Positions 15,042 to 24,024 of a stretch of DNA of 64,000 nucleotides are shown here, one piece after another. The stretch spans positions 3,596,001-3,660,000 of the forward strand of contig CP016836.1 in the NCBI GenBank assembly GCA_002240395.1, in the 5' to 3' direction. Under the pieces are notes generated by a model that did not search any database, was not told where the DNA came from, and worked only from the letters and a program-made list of their open reading frames with translations. Position numbers and translations under genes: made by a program. Within the stretch, counting starts at the first letter, position 1, and the number at the start of each line of letters is the position of its first letter. Source of the DNA: Xanthomonas citri pv. mangiferaeindicae (GTDB taxonomy: Bacteria; Pseudomonadota; Gammaproteobacteria; Xanthomonadales; Xanthomonadaceae).

Positions 15042-16916
15042 ATGCCCCCCTCCGCTCCCGCCAAGCCCCACCGTACCGACGGCCGCCCCACCTTGCGCGA
15101 GCGCTTCGACGCGATGCGCAACTTGCGGCCGTTCCTGCGCATGATCTGGCAGACCAGCCGGCCGCTGACCCTTGCCAGCCTCGGCCTGCGTCTGGTCCGC
15201 GCGTTCCTGCCGGTAGCGATGCTCTACGTCGGCAAGCTGATCATCGACGAGGCGATCCGCGTCGTCGGCTTGGACGGCGGCTTCACGACCCTGGCGCAGG
15301 CTTGGTCCAGCGGCGCGCTCGATACGCTCGCCGGGCTGCTGGCCCTGGAGTTCGCACTGGCGATCGGCTCCGACCTGCTCGGTCGATTGGTCAGCTACGC
15401 CGATACCTTGTTGTCGGAGTTGTTCACCAACGCCACCAGCGTCCGGCTGATGGAGCACGCGGCGACGCTCGACCTCGAGGACTTCGAGGACCCCGAACTG
15501 CAGGACAAGCTCGACCGTGCGCGCCGCCAGACCATGGGCCGCATGAACCTGATGGGCCAGTTGTTCGGCCAGGTGCAGGATGCGATCACCGTCGCCAGCT
15601 TCGCGGTCGGCCTGCTGGTCTACGCGCCCTGGTTGATCCTGCTGCTGGCCGTCGCCTTGGTGCCGGCCTTCATCGGCGAATCGCATTTCAACGCGCTGGG
15701 TTACTCGCTCAACTTCCAGTGGACGCCCGAACGGCGCCAGCTCGAGTATGTGCGCCAGAGCGGCGCCAGCGTCGAGACCGCGAAGGAAGTGAAGATCTTC
15801 GGCCTGCACCGGTTCTTGATCGACCGCTACCGCACGCTGGCCGACCGGTTCTTTCTCGCCAACCGCGCGCTCGCCAGGCGCCGGGCGCTGTGGGGCACGA
15901 TGCTGGCGGCACTCGGCTCGCTGGGCTACTACGTCGCCTACGGCTACATCGCCTGGCGCACGGTGCGCGGCGATTTCAGCATTGGCGATCTGACCTTTCT
16001 GGCCGGCAGCTTCCTGCGCCTGCGCCAGTTGCTCGAAGGCCTGCTGGTCGGCTTCTCGCAGGTCGCCGGCCAGGCCCTGTACCTCGACGACCTGTTCTCG
16101 TTCTTTGCAATCGAACCGGAGATCGCCTCACCAAGCGATCCGGTCCCGTTCCCGCAGCCGATCCGCGAGGGCTTCACGTTCGAGAACGTGGGCTTCCGCT
16201 ATCCGGGCAGCGAGCGTTGGGCGGTCCGGCATCTGGATTTCACCCTGCACGCGGGTGAGGTCTTGGCGCTGGTGGGCGAGAACGGTGCCGGCAAGACCAC
16301 GCTGGTCAAGCTGCTGGCGCGGCTCTACGACCCCGACGAGGGTCGGATCCTGCTCGACGGCCGCGACCTGCGCGACTACGACCTCGATGCGCTGCGGGCC
16401 AACACCGGCGTGATCTTCCAGGACTTCGTGCGCTATCACCTGACCGCCGGCGAGAACATCGGCGTGGGCCGGATCGAGGCGATGGGCGATGACGCACGCA
16501 TCCAGGACGCCGCGCGCCGGGCAATGGCCGATGAGATCATCGCCGGCCTGCCCGACGGCTTTGATCAGGTGATCGGCCGGCGCTTCCGGAACGGCGTCGA
16601 TCTGTCGGGCGGGCAGTGGCAGAAGATCGCGATCGCACGCGCCTACATGCGCGAGGCCCAGGTCATGATCCTCGACGAACCGACCGCCGCACTCGATGCG
16701 CGCAGCGAGTACGAGGTGTTCCGCCGCTTCAAGGAGCTGTCGCACCAGCGCACCGCGGTGCTGATCTCGCACCGGTTCTCCAGCGTGCGCATGGCCGACC
16801 GCATCCTGGTACTCGAGCAGGGGCGGATCGAAGCCAGCGGCTCGCATGCCCAGCTCATGGCCGAGGGCGGCCGCTACGCCGAGCTGTTCGAGCTGCAGGC
16901 CGCAGGCTACCGCTGA
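15042..16916 (+). CDS. ABC exporter half-transporter (membrane plus ATPase domains)
   Basis: A 624-residue fused ABC transporter. The N-terminal membrane domain (about 40-330) has six predicted helices; its coupling region contains the unusual QSGASVETAKEVKIFGL segment. The ATPase domain (about 370-610) has Walker A VGENGAGKTTL, Q-loop VIFQDF, signature LSGGQWQKIAIA, Walker B VMILDEPTAALDA and H-loop ISHRFSS. The tail is EASGSHAQLMAEGGRYAELFELQA. It should act as a homodimer exporting lipids, peptides or drugs; the substrate is unknown. No partner gene is adjacent. Start 15042 (MPPSAPAKP) is the first ATG before the conserved region. Confidence 0.88.
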   Translation: MPPSAPAKPHRTDGRPTLRERFDAMRNLRPFLRMIWQTSRPLTLASLGLRLVRAFLPVAMLYVGKLIIDEAIRVVGLDGGFTTLAQAWSSGALDTLAGLLALEFALAIGSDLLGRLVSYADTLLSELFTNATSVRLMEHAATLDLEDFEDPELQDKLDRARRQTMGRMNLMGQLFGQVQDAITVASFAVGLLVYAPWLILLLAVALVPAFIGESHFNALGYSLNFQWTPERRQLEYVRQSGASVETAKEVKIFGLHRFLIDRYRTLADRFFLANRALARRRALWGTMLAALGSLGYYVAYGYIAWRTVRGDFSIGDLTFLAGSFLRLRQLLEGLLVGFSQVAGQALYLDDLFSFFAIEPEIASPSDPVPFPQPIREGFTFENVGFRYPGSERWAVRHLDFTLHAGEVLALVGENGAGKTTLVKLLARLYDPDEGRILLDGRDLRDYDLDALRANTGVIFQDFVRYHLTAGENIGVGRIEAMGDDARIQDAARRAMADEIIAGLPDGFDQVIGRRFRNGVDLSGGQWQKIAIARAYMREAQVMILDEPTAALDARSEYEVFRRFKELSHQRTAVLISHRFSSVRMADRILVLEQGRIEASGSHAQLMAEGGRYAELFELQAAGYR

Positions 16917-17021
16917 GCGGATACCGGTCGAAACGGCGCAGGTCGCCCGCGGCCGCACCGCTGCCGTGAGACGGCGTTGACGCGGCGCTGCGTACGCTGC
17001 CCGCATCAACGGAGCCCCGCG

Positions 17022-18698
17022 ATGACCGATACCCGCCAGGCGCTCGCGCGCAATGCGCAGATCCTGCGTTTCCTGATGAAGTACCGCAAGGCCGGCGTGC
17101 TGACCGGCTTCGACCTGGACGCGGCAACGGTGGAGGTCGACGACGCCGACACCGCCGGCCAGCCGGAAGCGTTCGTCAACGATCTCGAGGCGCTCGGCCC
17201 GACTTTCATCAAGATCGGCCAGGCGCTGTCGACGCGTCCGGACATGGTGCCGCCGGCCTATCTCGCCGCGCTGGAACGCATGCAGGACGACGTTGCGCCA
17301 GTGCCGTTCCAGGTGATCCACGCCGCGGTCGAGGAGGCACTGGGCGTGCGCATCAACAAGGTGTTCGACAGCTTCGACGAGACCCCGCTGGGCAGTGCCT
17401 CACTGGCGCAGGTGCATCGCGCGACGCTGCGCGACGGCCGCAGCGTTGCTGTCAAAGTGCAGCGCCCGGGCATCGTGGAGCAGATCCGCGACGACCTCGA
17501 TACCCTCGCGCGGCTGGCTGGCGGTATCGACCGGGTCACCGACCTCGGCCGCCGGGTACGCTTCGCCGACTGGGTGCACGAGTTCCGGCGTACGCTGCTG
17601 GCCGAGCTCGACTACCGGGTCGAGGCGGAGAACCTCGACCGCTTCGATGCGCATTTCGCCGCCTATCCGTCGCTGTTCGTGCCCAAGCCGATCTGGGACC
17701 TGACCCGACCGCGGTTGCTGACGATGGAACTGGTCGAGGGCACCAAGGTCACCGCGATCAGCGGCCTGCAGCGCACCGAGCGCGACATGGCACCGCTGGC
17801 GACCGCGCTGCTGCACGGCTATCTCGACCAAGTATTTGTGCACGGCGAGATCCATGCCGACCCGCATCCGGGCAACCTACTCTACACCCGCGACGGCCGA
17901 CTGGCGCTGCTCGATCTGGGCATGGTGGCGCACGTGCCGCCCCGGACCCGCGAGCGCCTGCTCAAGCTGCTGTTCGCTGCGGTCGATGGTCGCGGCGAAC
18001 AGGTCGCCGCCGAAGGCATCGCGATGGGTACGCGCCTGGAGGACTTCGACGAGGAGCGCTACTACCGCGATGTCGGCCAGTTGGTCGCGCGCTATGCCGC
18101 GCAATCGGGCGCCACCGGCCAGACCGAGGGCCGGCTGGTGCTCGACCTGGTCCGGCTGGCCACCGCCTGCGGGCTGCGTACCGCGCCGGAGATGAGTCTG
18201 CTGGGCAAGACCCTGCTGCACCTCGAATCGGTCGTGCGCACATTGGCCCCCGAGCTGGACATGAAGCGGGTCGTCGAAGAGCACCTCAACGACATGATGC
18301 GCCAGCGCCTGCGCAAGTCGCTCTCGCCGGCCAATCTCGCCAGCGAGATGATGGACCTGCAGGAGCTGGTCCGCGAAGCGCCGCGCAAGGTGTCCAATGT
18401 GCTGTCGCTGCTGGCCGAGAACCGCCTGCGCGTGCGCCTGACCGGGCTCGAGGAATCGCATCTGCTCGAGAGCCTGCACAAGATCGCCAACCGCATCGCG
18501 GCCGGCGTGGTCACCGCCGCGCTGATCCTCGCCTCGGCGCTGATGATGGACAACCCCGGCGGCCCGCGACTGTTCGGCTATCCGGCGATCGCGCTGCTGC
18601 TGTTCCTGACCGGCGCGGGCCTGGGCATCGCGATCGTGCTCAGTGCCCTGCTCGGCGACCGCCGTGCCCGCCCGAACGAGGAAAGCGGGCCGCATTAG
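17022..18698 (+). CDS. ABC1/UbiB-family atypical protein kinase-like protein
   Basis: A 558-residue AarF/ABC1/UbiB-family protein. The KxGQ segment FIKIGQALSTRPDMVPP lies near residues 65-80, followed by the Ala-rich nucleotide loop GSASLAQVHRA, the VKVQRPG lysine motif, HADPHPGNLL (catalytic loop) and LDLGMVAH (metal-binding DFG-like site). Two hydrophobic helices at the C-terminus (about 490-545) anchor it in the membrane. UbiB assists aerobic ubiquinone synthesis, probably as an ATPase that extracts lipid intermediates. No ubiE/ubiJ neighbours are present, so it may be a paralogue rather than UbiB itself. Confidence 0.82.
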   Translation: MTDTRQALARNAQILRFLMKYRKAGVLTGFDLDAATVEVDDADTAGQPEAFVNDLEALGPTFIKIGQALSTRPDMVPPAYLAALERMQDDVAPVPFQVIHAAVEEALGVRINKVFDSFDETPLGSASLAQVHRATLRDGRSVAVKVQRPGIVEQIRDDLDTLARLAGGIDRVTDLGRRVRFADWVHEFRRTLLAELDYRVEAENLDRFDAHFAAYPSLFVPKPIWDLTRPRLLTMELVEGTKVTAISGLQRTERDMAPLATALLHGYLDQVFVHGEIHADPHPGNLLYTRDGRLALLDLGMVAHVPPRTRERLLKLLFAAVDGRGEQVAAEGIAMGTRLEDFDEERYYRDVGQLVARYAAQSGATGQTEGRLVLDLVRLATACGLRTAPEMSLLGKTLLHLESVVRTLAPELDMKRVVEEHLNDMMRQRLRKSLSPANLASEMMDLQELVREAPRKVSNVLSLLAENRLRVRLTGLEESHLLESLHKIANRIAAGVVTAALILASALMMDNPGGPRLFGYPAIALLLFLTGAGLGIAIVLSALLGDRRARPNEESGPH

Positions 18699-18748
18699 GC
18701 GCGGCCCTGTGGCTTCACGTCGGCACGGGGCTGCGACCGCATGTCGCA

Positions 18749-18767
18749 GATGAGAACCGGTCTCATC
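18749..18767 (+). promoter_or_regulatory. Palindrome upstream of the ferredoxin-NADP reductase gene
   Basis: Arms GATGAGA and TCTCATC are separated by five bases. It lies a few bases before TAAGAT (18775-18780), a good -10 candidate 30 bases ahead of the start codon, so a bound factor would sit in the promoter. The factor is unknown. Confidence 0.4.
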
Positions 18768-18809
18768 GCTCTGTTAAGATGGGCGGCTCCGCGTCTCGTC
18801 TTGCCTTCT

Positions 18810-19604
18810 ATGTCCTCCGCCTTTGGTTCCGAAACGGTGCTCGACGTCCGCCATTGGACGGACGCGTACTTCAGCTTCACCACGACTCGCGACGACGGCT
18901 TCCGTTTCGACAACGGCCAGTTCGTGATGATCGGCCTGCAAGTCGAGGGCAAGCCGCTGCTGCGCGCCTACTCGATCGCCAGCGCGAACTGGGAGGAGCA
19001 GCTCGAGTTCTTCAGCATCAAGGTCGACAACGGCCCGTTGACCTCGCGCCTGCAGCACATCCAGCCGGGCGACCAGATCCTGGTCGGCCGCAAGCCGACC
19101 GGCACCCTGCTGATCCACGACCTGCACCCGGGCCGCAACCTCTACCTGCTGGGCACGGGCACCGGCTTTGCGCCGTGGCTGTCGGTGATCAAGGACCCCG
19201 AGACCTACGAGCGCTTCGAGAAGGTGATCGTCACCCACGGCGTGCGCTCGGCGCAGGACCTGGCCTACCGCGACTACATCGTCAACGAGCTGCCGCGGCA
19301 TGAATTCCTCGGCGAGCAGATCTCGCGCCAGCTGCTGTACTACCCGGCCGTCACCCGCGAGGACTTCATGTTCGACGGCCACAGCCACCGCGGCCGACTG
19401 ACCGAACTGCTCGACAGCGGTCGCATGGCCGCCGACCTCGGCCTGGCGCCGCTCGACCCGGCCTTCGATCGCGCGATGATCTGCGGCAGCCCGCAGATGC
19501 TGGCCGATTTCCGCGGCCTGCTCGATGCCCGCGGCTTCGAGGCCGCGCCGCGCATCGGCACGCCGGGGCAGTACGTGTTCGAGCGCGCCTTCGTCGAGAA
19601 GTAA
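18810..19604 (+). CDS. fpr: Ferredoxin/flavodoxin-NADP+ reductase
   Basis: A 264-residue FAD enzyme of the bacterial Fpr group that passes electrons between NADPH and ferredoxin or flavodoxin. The FAD-binding RAYSIASA is at about residue 53, the NADP-binding LLGTGTGFAPWLSVI at about 112, and CGSPQML near the C-terminus. The tail VFERAFVEK fits subclass I Fpr proteins, which end near an aromatic-EK motif. Start 18810 (MSSAFGSETVL) is preferred: a longer frame from 18741 would place the likely -10 and palindrome inside the coding region. Confidence 0.9.
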   Translation: MSSAFGSETVLDVRHWTDAYFSFTTTRDDGFRFDNGQFVMIGLQVEGKPLLRAYSIASANWEEQLEFFSIKVDNGPLTSRLQHIQPGDQILVGRKPTGTLLIHDLHPGRNLYLLGTGTGFAPWLSVIKDPETYERFEKVIVTHGVRSAQDLAYRDYIVNELPRHEFLGEQISRQLLYYPAVTREDFMFDGHSHRGRLTELLDSGRMAADLGLAPLDPAFDRAMICGSPQMLADFRGLLDARGFEAAPRIGTPGQYVFERAFVEK

Positions 19605-19657
19605 GGCCGGACGGCGGTGCGACACGCAGGCGTGCCGTGCCCCACGATCGGTGGTGC

Positions 19658-20164
19658 TCAGCGCCGCTGGGCGCTCGACTCTTCATCCAGGATCGCCTCG
19701 ATCCGTCCACGCAACGCATCCGGCGCGGTCGATGGCGCGTAGCGTGCCCGCACGCAACCCTCGCGACCGACCAGGAACTTGGTGAAGTTCCACTTGATCC
19801 GCCGGCTGCCGAGCAGTCCGCGCTTCTGTCCGCGCAGCCAGGCCCACAGCGGATGCGCATTCGGACCGTTGACCTCGACCTTGGCGAACATCGGGAAGTC
19901 GACCGCATAGTTAAGCGCGCAGAAGTTGCGGATCGCGTCCGCGTCGCCCGGCTCCTGATGACCGAACTGGTCGCACGGAAACCCGAGCACCACCAACCCC
20001 CGATCGCGGTAGTCCTGCCACAACCGCTGCAGGCCGGCGTACTGCGGCGTGAATCCGCAGCGCGAGGCGACGTTGACGATCAGCAGCACGCGATCGGCGA
20101 AATCCGACAGCGGCTGGTCGGCGCCGTCGAGCGTACGGGCAGTGAAATCATGGACCGTGGTCAT
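19658..20164 (-). CDS. Glutathione peroxidase family protein (cysteine type)
   Basis: A 168-residue thioredoxin-fold peroxidase. The peroxidatic cysteine is in VNVASRCGFTPQY; the second conserved motif is LGFPCDQFGHQEPG, with a resolving-type cysteine, and WNFTKFLV supplies the conserved Trp/Asn. As in other bacteria, it uses cysteine and probably takes electrons from thioredoxin more than from glutathione. It reduces hydrogen and lipid peroxides. It converges on fpr with a gap of 53 bases and diverges from the M3 peptidase gene. Confidence 0.92.
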   Translation of the reverse strand: MTTVHDFTARTLDGADQPLSDFADRVLLIVNVASRCGFTPQYAGLQRLWQDYRDRGLVVLGFPCDQFGHQEPGDADAIRNFCALNYAVDFPMFAKVEVNGPNAHPLWAWLRGQKRGLLGSRRIKWNFTKFLVGREGCVRARYAPSTAPDALRGRIEAILDEESSAQRR

Positions 20165-20382
20165 GGCGGTGACCGATGGGGACGTGGCTCGCAGTCTGCC
20201 GCAGATCCTGCCTCGGTGACCGTCGCACAGGCCGCGTATCGACCGATTGCCATCATGCGTCACGTGAACAATGGCCTTCATCCTATTGAAGTCACTGCAA
20301 AGACACGGTGCGGACTTCCGGCACGGTCATCGTGTTTCCCGATGGGCTAGCCTAGGCGGTCACGTCACCCGGAGAGTCACCC

Positions 20383-22581
20383 TTGCTCAAGCACCCGCTT
20401 GCCGCTGCACTGTGTGCGGCCCTCGCCGTGTCCGCCCTGCCCGTCTTCGCCCAGTCTTCGGGCACCGCCACGACCGCCCCCGCGGCAAGCGCCCAGCGCC
20501 CGGCCGACAATCCGCTGTTCGTCGAGAGCACGCTCGATCTGCGCTACCCGCGCTTCGACCTGATCCAGGACGCGCACTTCGGCCCCGCCTTCGACGCCGG
20601 CATGGCCGAGAACCTGCGCGAGATCGAGGCGATCGCCAACAATCCCGAGCCGCCGACCTTCGACAACACGATCGTCGCGCTTGAGAAGTCCGGCGAACTG
20701 CTGTCGCGCGCACGCCGGATCTTCGGCAACCTCAACGGCACCGACACCAACGACACGCGCAAGCAGATCGACGCCGACTACGCGCCCAAGTTCGCCGCGC
20801 ACCGCGACGCGATCATGCTCAATCCCAAGCTCTTCGCCCGCGTCGACACGCTGTACAAGAACGTCGGCTCGCTCGGCCTGGACGCCGAGGGCCAGCGTCT
20901 GGTCGAGCGCTACCACACCATGTTCGTCCGCGCCGGCGCCAACCTGAGCGATGCGCAGAAGGAGCAGATGCGACGCATCAACGCCGAATCGGCCAAGCTC
21001 TCGACGACCTTCAGCCAGAACGTGCTCAACGAGGTCAACGACTCGGCCGTCGTGGTCGACACCGTGGCCGAGCTCGACGGCCTGAGCGAGGCGCAGATCG
21101 CCACCGCGGCCGAAGCCGCCAAGTCGCGCGGGCTCGAAGGCAAGTACGTCATCACCCTGCTCAACACCACCGGCCAGCCGCCGCTGCCGCAGATCAACAA
21201 CCGGGCGCTGCGCGAGCGCATCCACAAAGCCTCGGTCGCCCGCGGCAGCCGCGGCAATCAGTACGACAACACCGGCGTGATCGCCCAGATCCTCAAGCTG
21301 CGCGCCGAGCGCGCCAACCTGATGGGCTATCCGAACCAAGCTGCCTTCATCCTCGAGGATTCGACCGCCGGCACTGTCGAGGCCGTCAATGGCATGCTCG
21401 GCCAGCTGGCGCCGGCCGCCGTGGCCAACGCCAAGCGCGAAGCCGCCGAGCTGCAGGCGATGATCGACCGCGAACAGGCGGCCAAGGGCGAGCCCACGTT
21501 CCAGCTCGAGCCGTGGGATTGGGCCTATTACTCGGAGAAGGTCCGACAGGACAAGTACAGCTTCGACGATGCGCAGCTCAAGCCCTATTTCGAGATGAAG
21601 AACGTGCTGGAGAATGGCGTGTTCTTCGCTGCGACCAAGCTCTACGGCATCACGTTCAAGGAACGCACTGACCTGCCCAAGTACCACCCCGACACCTGGA
21701 CCTACGACGTCTTCAATGAAGACGGCAGCCAGTTGGCGATCTTCATCTACGACCCCTACGCGCGCCCGTCCAAGCGCGGCGGCGCCTGGATGAACTCCTA
21801 CGTCTCGCAGTCCGAGCTCGACGGCACGCTGACGGTCACCGCCAACCACCAGAACATCCCCAAGCCACAGGCCGGCCAGCCAACGCTGCTGACCTGGGAT
21901 GAGGTCACCACGATGTTCCACGAGTTCGGCCATGCACTGCACGGCATGTTCTCGGACGTGAAGTACCCGTTCTTCAGCGGGACCAGTGTGCCGCGCGACT
22001 TCGTCGAGTTCCCCTCGCAGGTCAACGAGATGTGGGCCGACTGGCCGGAAGTGCTGGCCAACTACGCCAAGGACTACCGCACCGGCGCGCCGATGCCCGC
22101 CGAGCTGCTGGAGAAGGTGCAGGCGGCCGCGAAGTTCAACCAGGGCTTTGCGACCACCGAATACCTGGGCTCAGCGATGCTCGACCAGTACCTGCACCAG
22201 CTGCCGGCCGACCAGTTGCCGGAGGCGTCGGAAGTCATGGCGACCGAAGCTGCTGCGCTCAAGGCGGCCGGCCTGGACTACCCGCCGGTGCCGCCGCGCT
22301 ATCGCACGCCGTACTTCAGCCACATCAACGGCGGCTACGCGGCCGGCTACTACGCCTACATCTGGTCGGAAGTGCTGGACGCCAACACCGTCCAGTGGAT
22401 CGAGCAGAACGGCGGCCTGACCCGCGCCAACGGCGATCGCTTCCGCAGCACCCTGCTCTCGCGTGGCGGCAGCAAGGACGCCAAGCAGCTGTTCGTGGAT
22501 TTCACGGGCCACGAGCCGCAGATCGAGCCTCTGCTGATCAAGCGTGGCCTGGCGCCCGATCCGAAGGACGCGACGAACTGA
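20383..22581 (+). CDS. dcp: Periplasmic M3-family peptidyl-dipeptidase (Dcp-like)
   Basis: A 732-residue zinc peptidase. An N-terminal signal peptide (LAAALCAALAVSALPVFAQ) indicates export, in contrast to cytoplasmic E. coli Dcp. The zinc site HEFGHALHGMFS lies at about residue 513, with the third ligand region VEFPSQVNEMW downstream and HINGGYAAGYYAY in the C-terminal part. Members remove dipeptides from peptide C-termini. The start is TTG at 20383, the only start that retains the full signal peptide, with CCGGAGAG upstream. A strong terminator follows. Confidence 0.9.
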   Translation: MLKHPLAAALCAALAVSALPVFAQSSGTATTAPAASAQRPADNPLFVESTLDLRYPRFDLIQDAHFGPAFDAGMAENLREIEAIANNPEPPTFDNTIVALEKSGELLSRARRIFGNLNGTDTNDTRKQIDADYAPKFAAHRDAIMLNPKLFARVDTLYKNVGSLGLDAEGQRLVERYHTMFVRAGANLSDAQKEQMRRINAESAKLSTTFSQNVLNEVNDSAVVVDTVAELDGLSEAQIATAAEAAKSRGLEGKYVITLLNTTGQPPLPQINNRALRERIHKASVARGSRGNQYDNTGVIAQILKLRAERANLMGYPNQAAFILEDSTAGTVEAVNGMLGQLAPAAVANAKREAAELQAMIDREQAAKGEPTFQLEPWDWAYYSEKVRQDKYSFDDAQLKPYFEMKNVLENGVFFAATKLYGITFKERTDLPKYHPDTWTYDVFNEDGSQLAIFIYDPYARPSKRGGAWMNSYVSQSELDGTLTVTANHQNIPKPQAGQPTLLTWDEVTTMFHEFGHALHGMFSDVKYPFFSGTSVPRDFVEFPSQVNEMWADWPEVLANYAKDYRTGAPMPAELLEKVQAAAKFNQGFATTEYLGSAMLDQYLHQLPADQLPEASEVMATEAAALKAAGLDYPPVPPRYRTPYFSHINGGYAAGYYAYIWSEVLDANTVQWIEQNGGLTRANGDRFRSTLLSRGGSKDAKQLFVDFTGHEPQIEPLLIKRGLAPDPKDATN

Positions 22582-22603
22582 TCGCTTATCGCGATGCGTG
22601 ACC

Positions 22604-22634
22604 AACGCCCGGCCCCGCGCCGGGCGTTCTTTTT
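22604..22634 (+). terminator. Intrinsic terminator after the M3 peptidase gene
   Basis: Perfect 10-bp arms AACGCCCGGC and GCCGGGCGTT around CCCGC, followed by CTTTTT. It lies 22 bases after the stop codon. Confidence 0.85.
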
Positions 22635-22666
22635 GGTTCCTCCCCAAATACCGGAATGGGCGTTCC

Positions 22667-22718
22667 GCTTCGGATGGGCAGCGGCCTGCCAGCCGGAAGC
22701 CGCTCTCCCCTCGGTCAA
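22667..22718 (-). repeat. Truncated inverted piece of the double-hairpin repeat
   Basis: Read on the minus strand, this matches the tail of copies 1 and 2 (GACCGAGGG, GAGCGGCTTCCGGCTGG, CAGGCCGCTGCCCATCCG). It stops exactly where the GTCAGGACA hairpin would begin, so both hairpins are missing. Confidence 0.75.
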
Positions 22719-22885
22719 GGCCGCTTCGCGGTCCAGCTACGCGAAACACGCGTGGCGTTTGCATGGATGCGCAGCGTGCCACGCAGGGCATCTCTTCCCC
22801 GGTCGCGCTATCGCAATCCCCAGCCAGCGCGAGGCACTGAGGCCGACAGTGGGCGACTTCTCCCAGCGGGGAACTCGTCGTCGAT

Positions 22886-23036
22886 CCGAAGTCGGGTTGC
22901 GAGCGCCCAGCGCAGCAGACTGGCGGCCGGGGGCCGCGTCGAGCGCGCCAGGGATGGCGCGCGCCCGAGTCAGGACAGGATGTCCTGACCGAGGGAAGAG
23001 CGGCTTCCGGCTGGCAGGCGGCTGCCTCTCCGACGT
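22886..23036. repeat. Dispersed double-hairpin repeat, copy 2
   Basis: Closely similar to 4683-4840. Hairpin one has arms GCGCGCCA and TGGCGCGC (loop GGGA). Hairpin two has the 9-bp arms GTCAGGACA and TGTCCTGAC, identical to copy 1. The tail GAGCGGCTTCCGGCTGGC is shared too. It faces the truncated piece at 22667 in opposite orientation. Confidence 0.8.
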
Positions 23037-23167
23037 GGGCTCCTACTTCCGCACTTGGGAAAAGAGCCCTCTCTTCTACGGGTCCATTCGCGCGGCCGGC
23101 GTGTCTCGTAGAGGCCATCCCTTGCGCACGCCTACGACACACAGAGGGTCCGCGGTAGCATGGCCGC

Positions 23168-24024
23168 ATGTCCGCGATCCGCCTCGACGACACCGAAGCC
23201 ACCGAACGCCTGCGCGACTGGCTTGGCGGCTTCCGCCGTGTCTTCGTGCTCACCGGCGCCGGCATCAGCACAGGCTCGGGCATTCCCGACTACCGCAATA
23301 CCGATGGCGCCTGGAAGCGCCCTGCCCCGGTGACCTGGCAGGCGTTCACCGGCGACCCGGCGATCTACCGCCGCTATTGGGCGCGCAGCTTCGTCGGCTG
23401 GCCGCGATTCTCCGTCGCACGCCCCAACGTCGCGCATCGCGCGCTGGCGGCACTGGGCGATGGCGGTCCGATCGCGACCCTCCTGACCCAGAACGTCGAC
23501 GGCCTGCACCAGGCCGCCGGCAGCCGCTCGGTGATCGACCTGCACGGCCGGCTCGACCGCGTCGTCTGCCTGGGTTGCGGCACGGCGATGCCGCGCGATG
23601 CGCTGCAACCCCGGCTCGTCGCCGACAACCCCGGCTGGCATCCTGGCGCGGCCGCAATGGCCCCGATGGCGACGCCGACATCGCGGCCGAGTCCGAAGCC
23701 GCGTTCGTGCCGCCACAGTGCCTGCACTGCGGCGGCCTGCTCAAACCCGACGTCGTGTTCTTCGGTGAGAACGTGCCGACAGCGCGCGTGCAGGCCGCAA
23801 GGACGGCATTGGCGGAAAGCGACGCGATGTTCGTCGTCGGCTCGTCGCTGATGGTCTACTCGGGCTTCCGTTTCGCCAAGATGGCCCACGAGGCCGGGCT
23901 GCCGCTGGCGATCCTCAACCGCGGGGTCACGCGCGCCGACCCACTGGCCACTTTGCGGCTCGATGCGGAGATCGGCCGCACGCTGGGCGCGCTTGCGCGC
24001 GACGCCTCAGCCGGCGACGAATAG
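23168..24024 (+). pseudogene. Sir2-type NAD-dependent protein deacylase, split by a frameshift
   Basis: Two overlapping reading frames together encode one sirtuin. The first (from ATG 23168) has the NAD-binding GAGISTGSGIPDYR, LTQNVDGLHQAAGS, the catalytic-histidine region DLHGRLDR and the first zinc pair CLGC. From about 23640 the sense continues one base back, in the other forward frame: NGPDGDADIAAESEAAF, then the second zinc pair PPQCLHCGG, KPDVVFFGE and FVVGSSLMVYSGF. One base appears to be missing between about 23636 and 23662. Adding it would restore about 285 residues. Either the gene is recently inactivated or this is a sequencing error in GC-rich DNA. Its 3' end overlaps the convergent DUF3298 gene by 18 bases. 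Confidence 0.85.

Larger units (their letters stand above)
22635..23167. other. Intergenic region with repeat pieces
   Basis: Between the M3 peptidase terminator and the sirtuin gene there is no credible gene. The stretch holds a truncated inverted repeat piece (22667-22718), a middle part without recognisable content, and repeat copy 2 (22886-23036). Reading frames crossing it owe their length to high GC. The sirtuin promoter should lie in the last 100 bases; I cannot identify it. Confidence 0.6.

Noticed and set aside
22171..23283. 370-codon minus-strand frame through the M3 peptidase end and the intergenic region
   Set aside because: It crosses repeat pieces, a strong terminator and two genes on the other strand; its sequence is Arg/Pro-rich.
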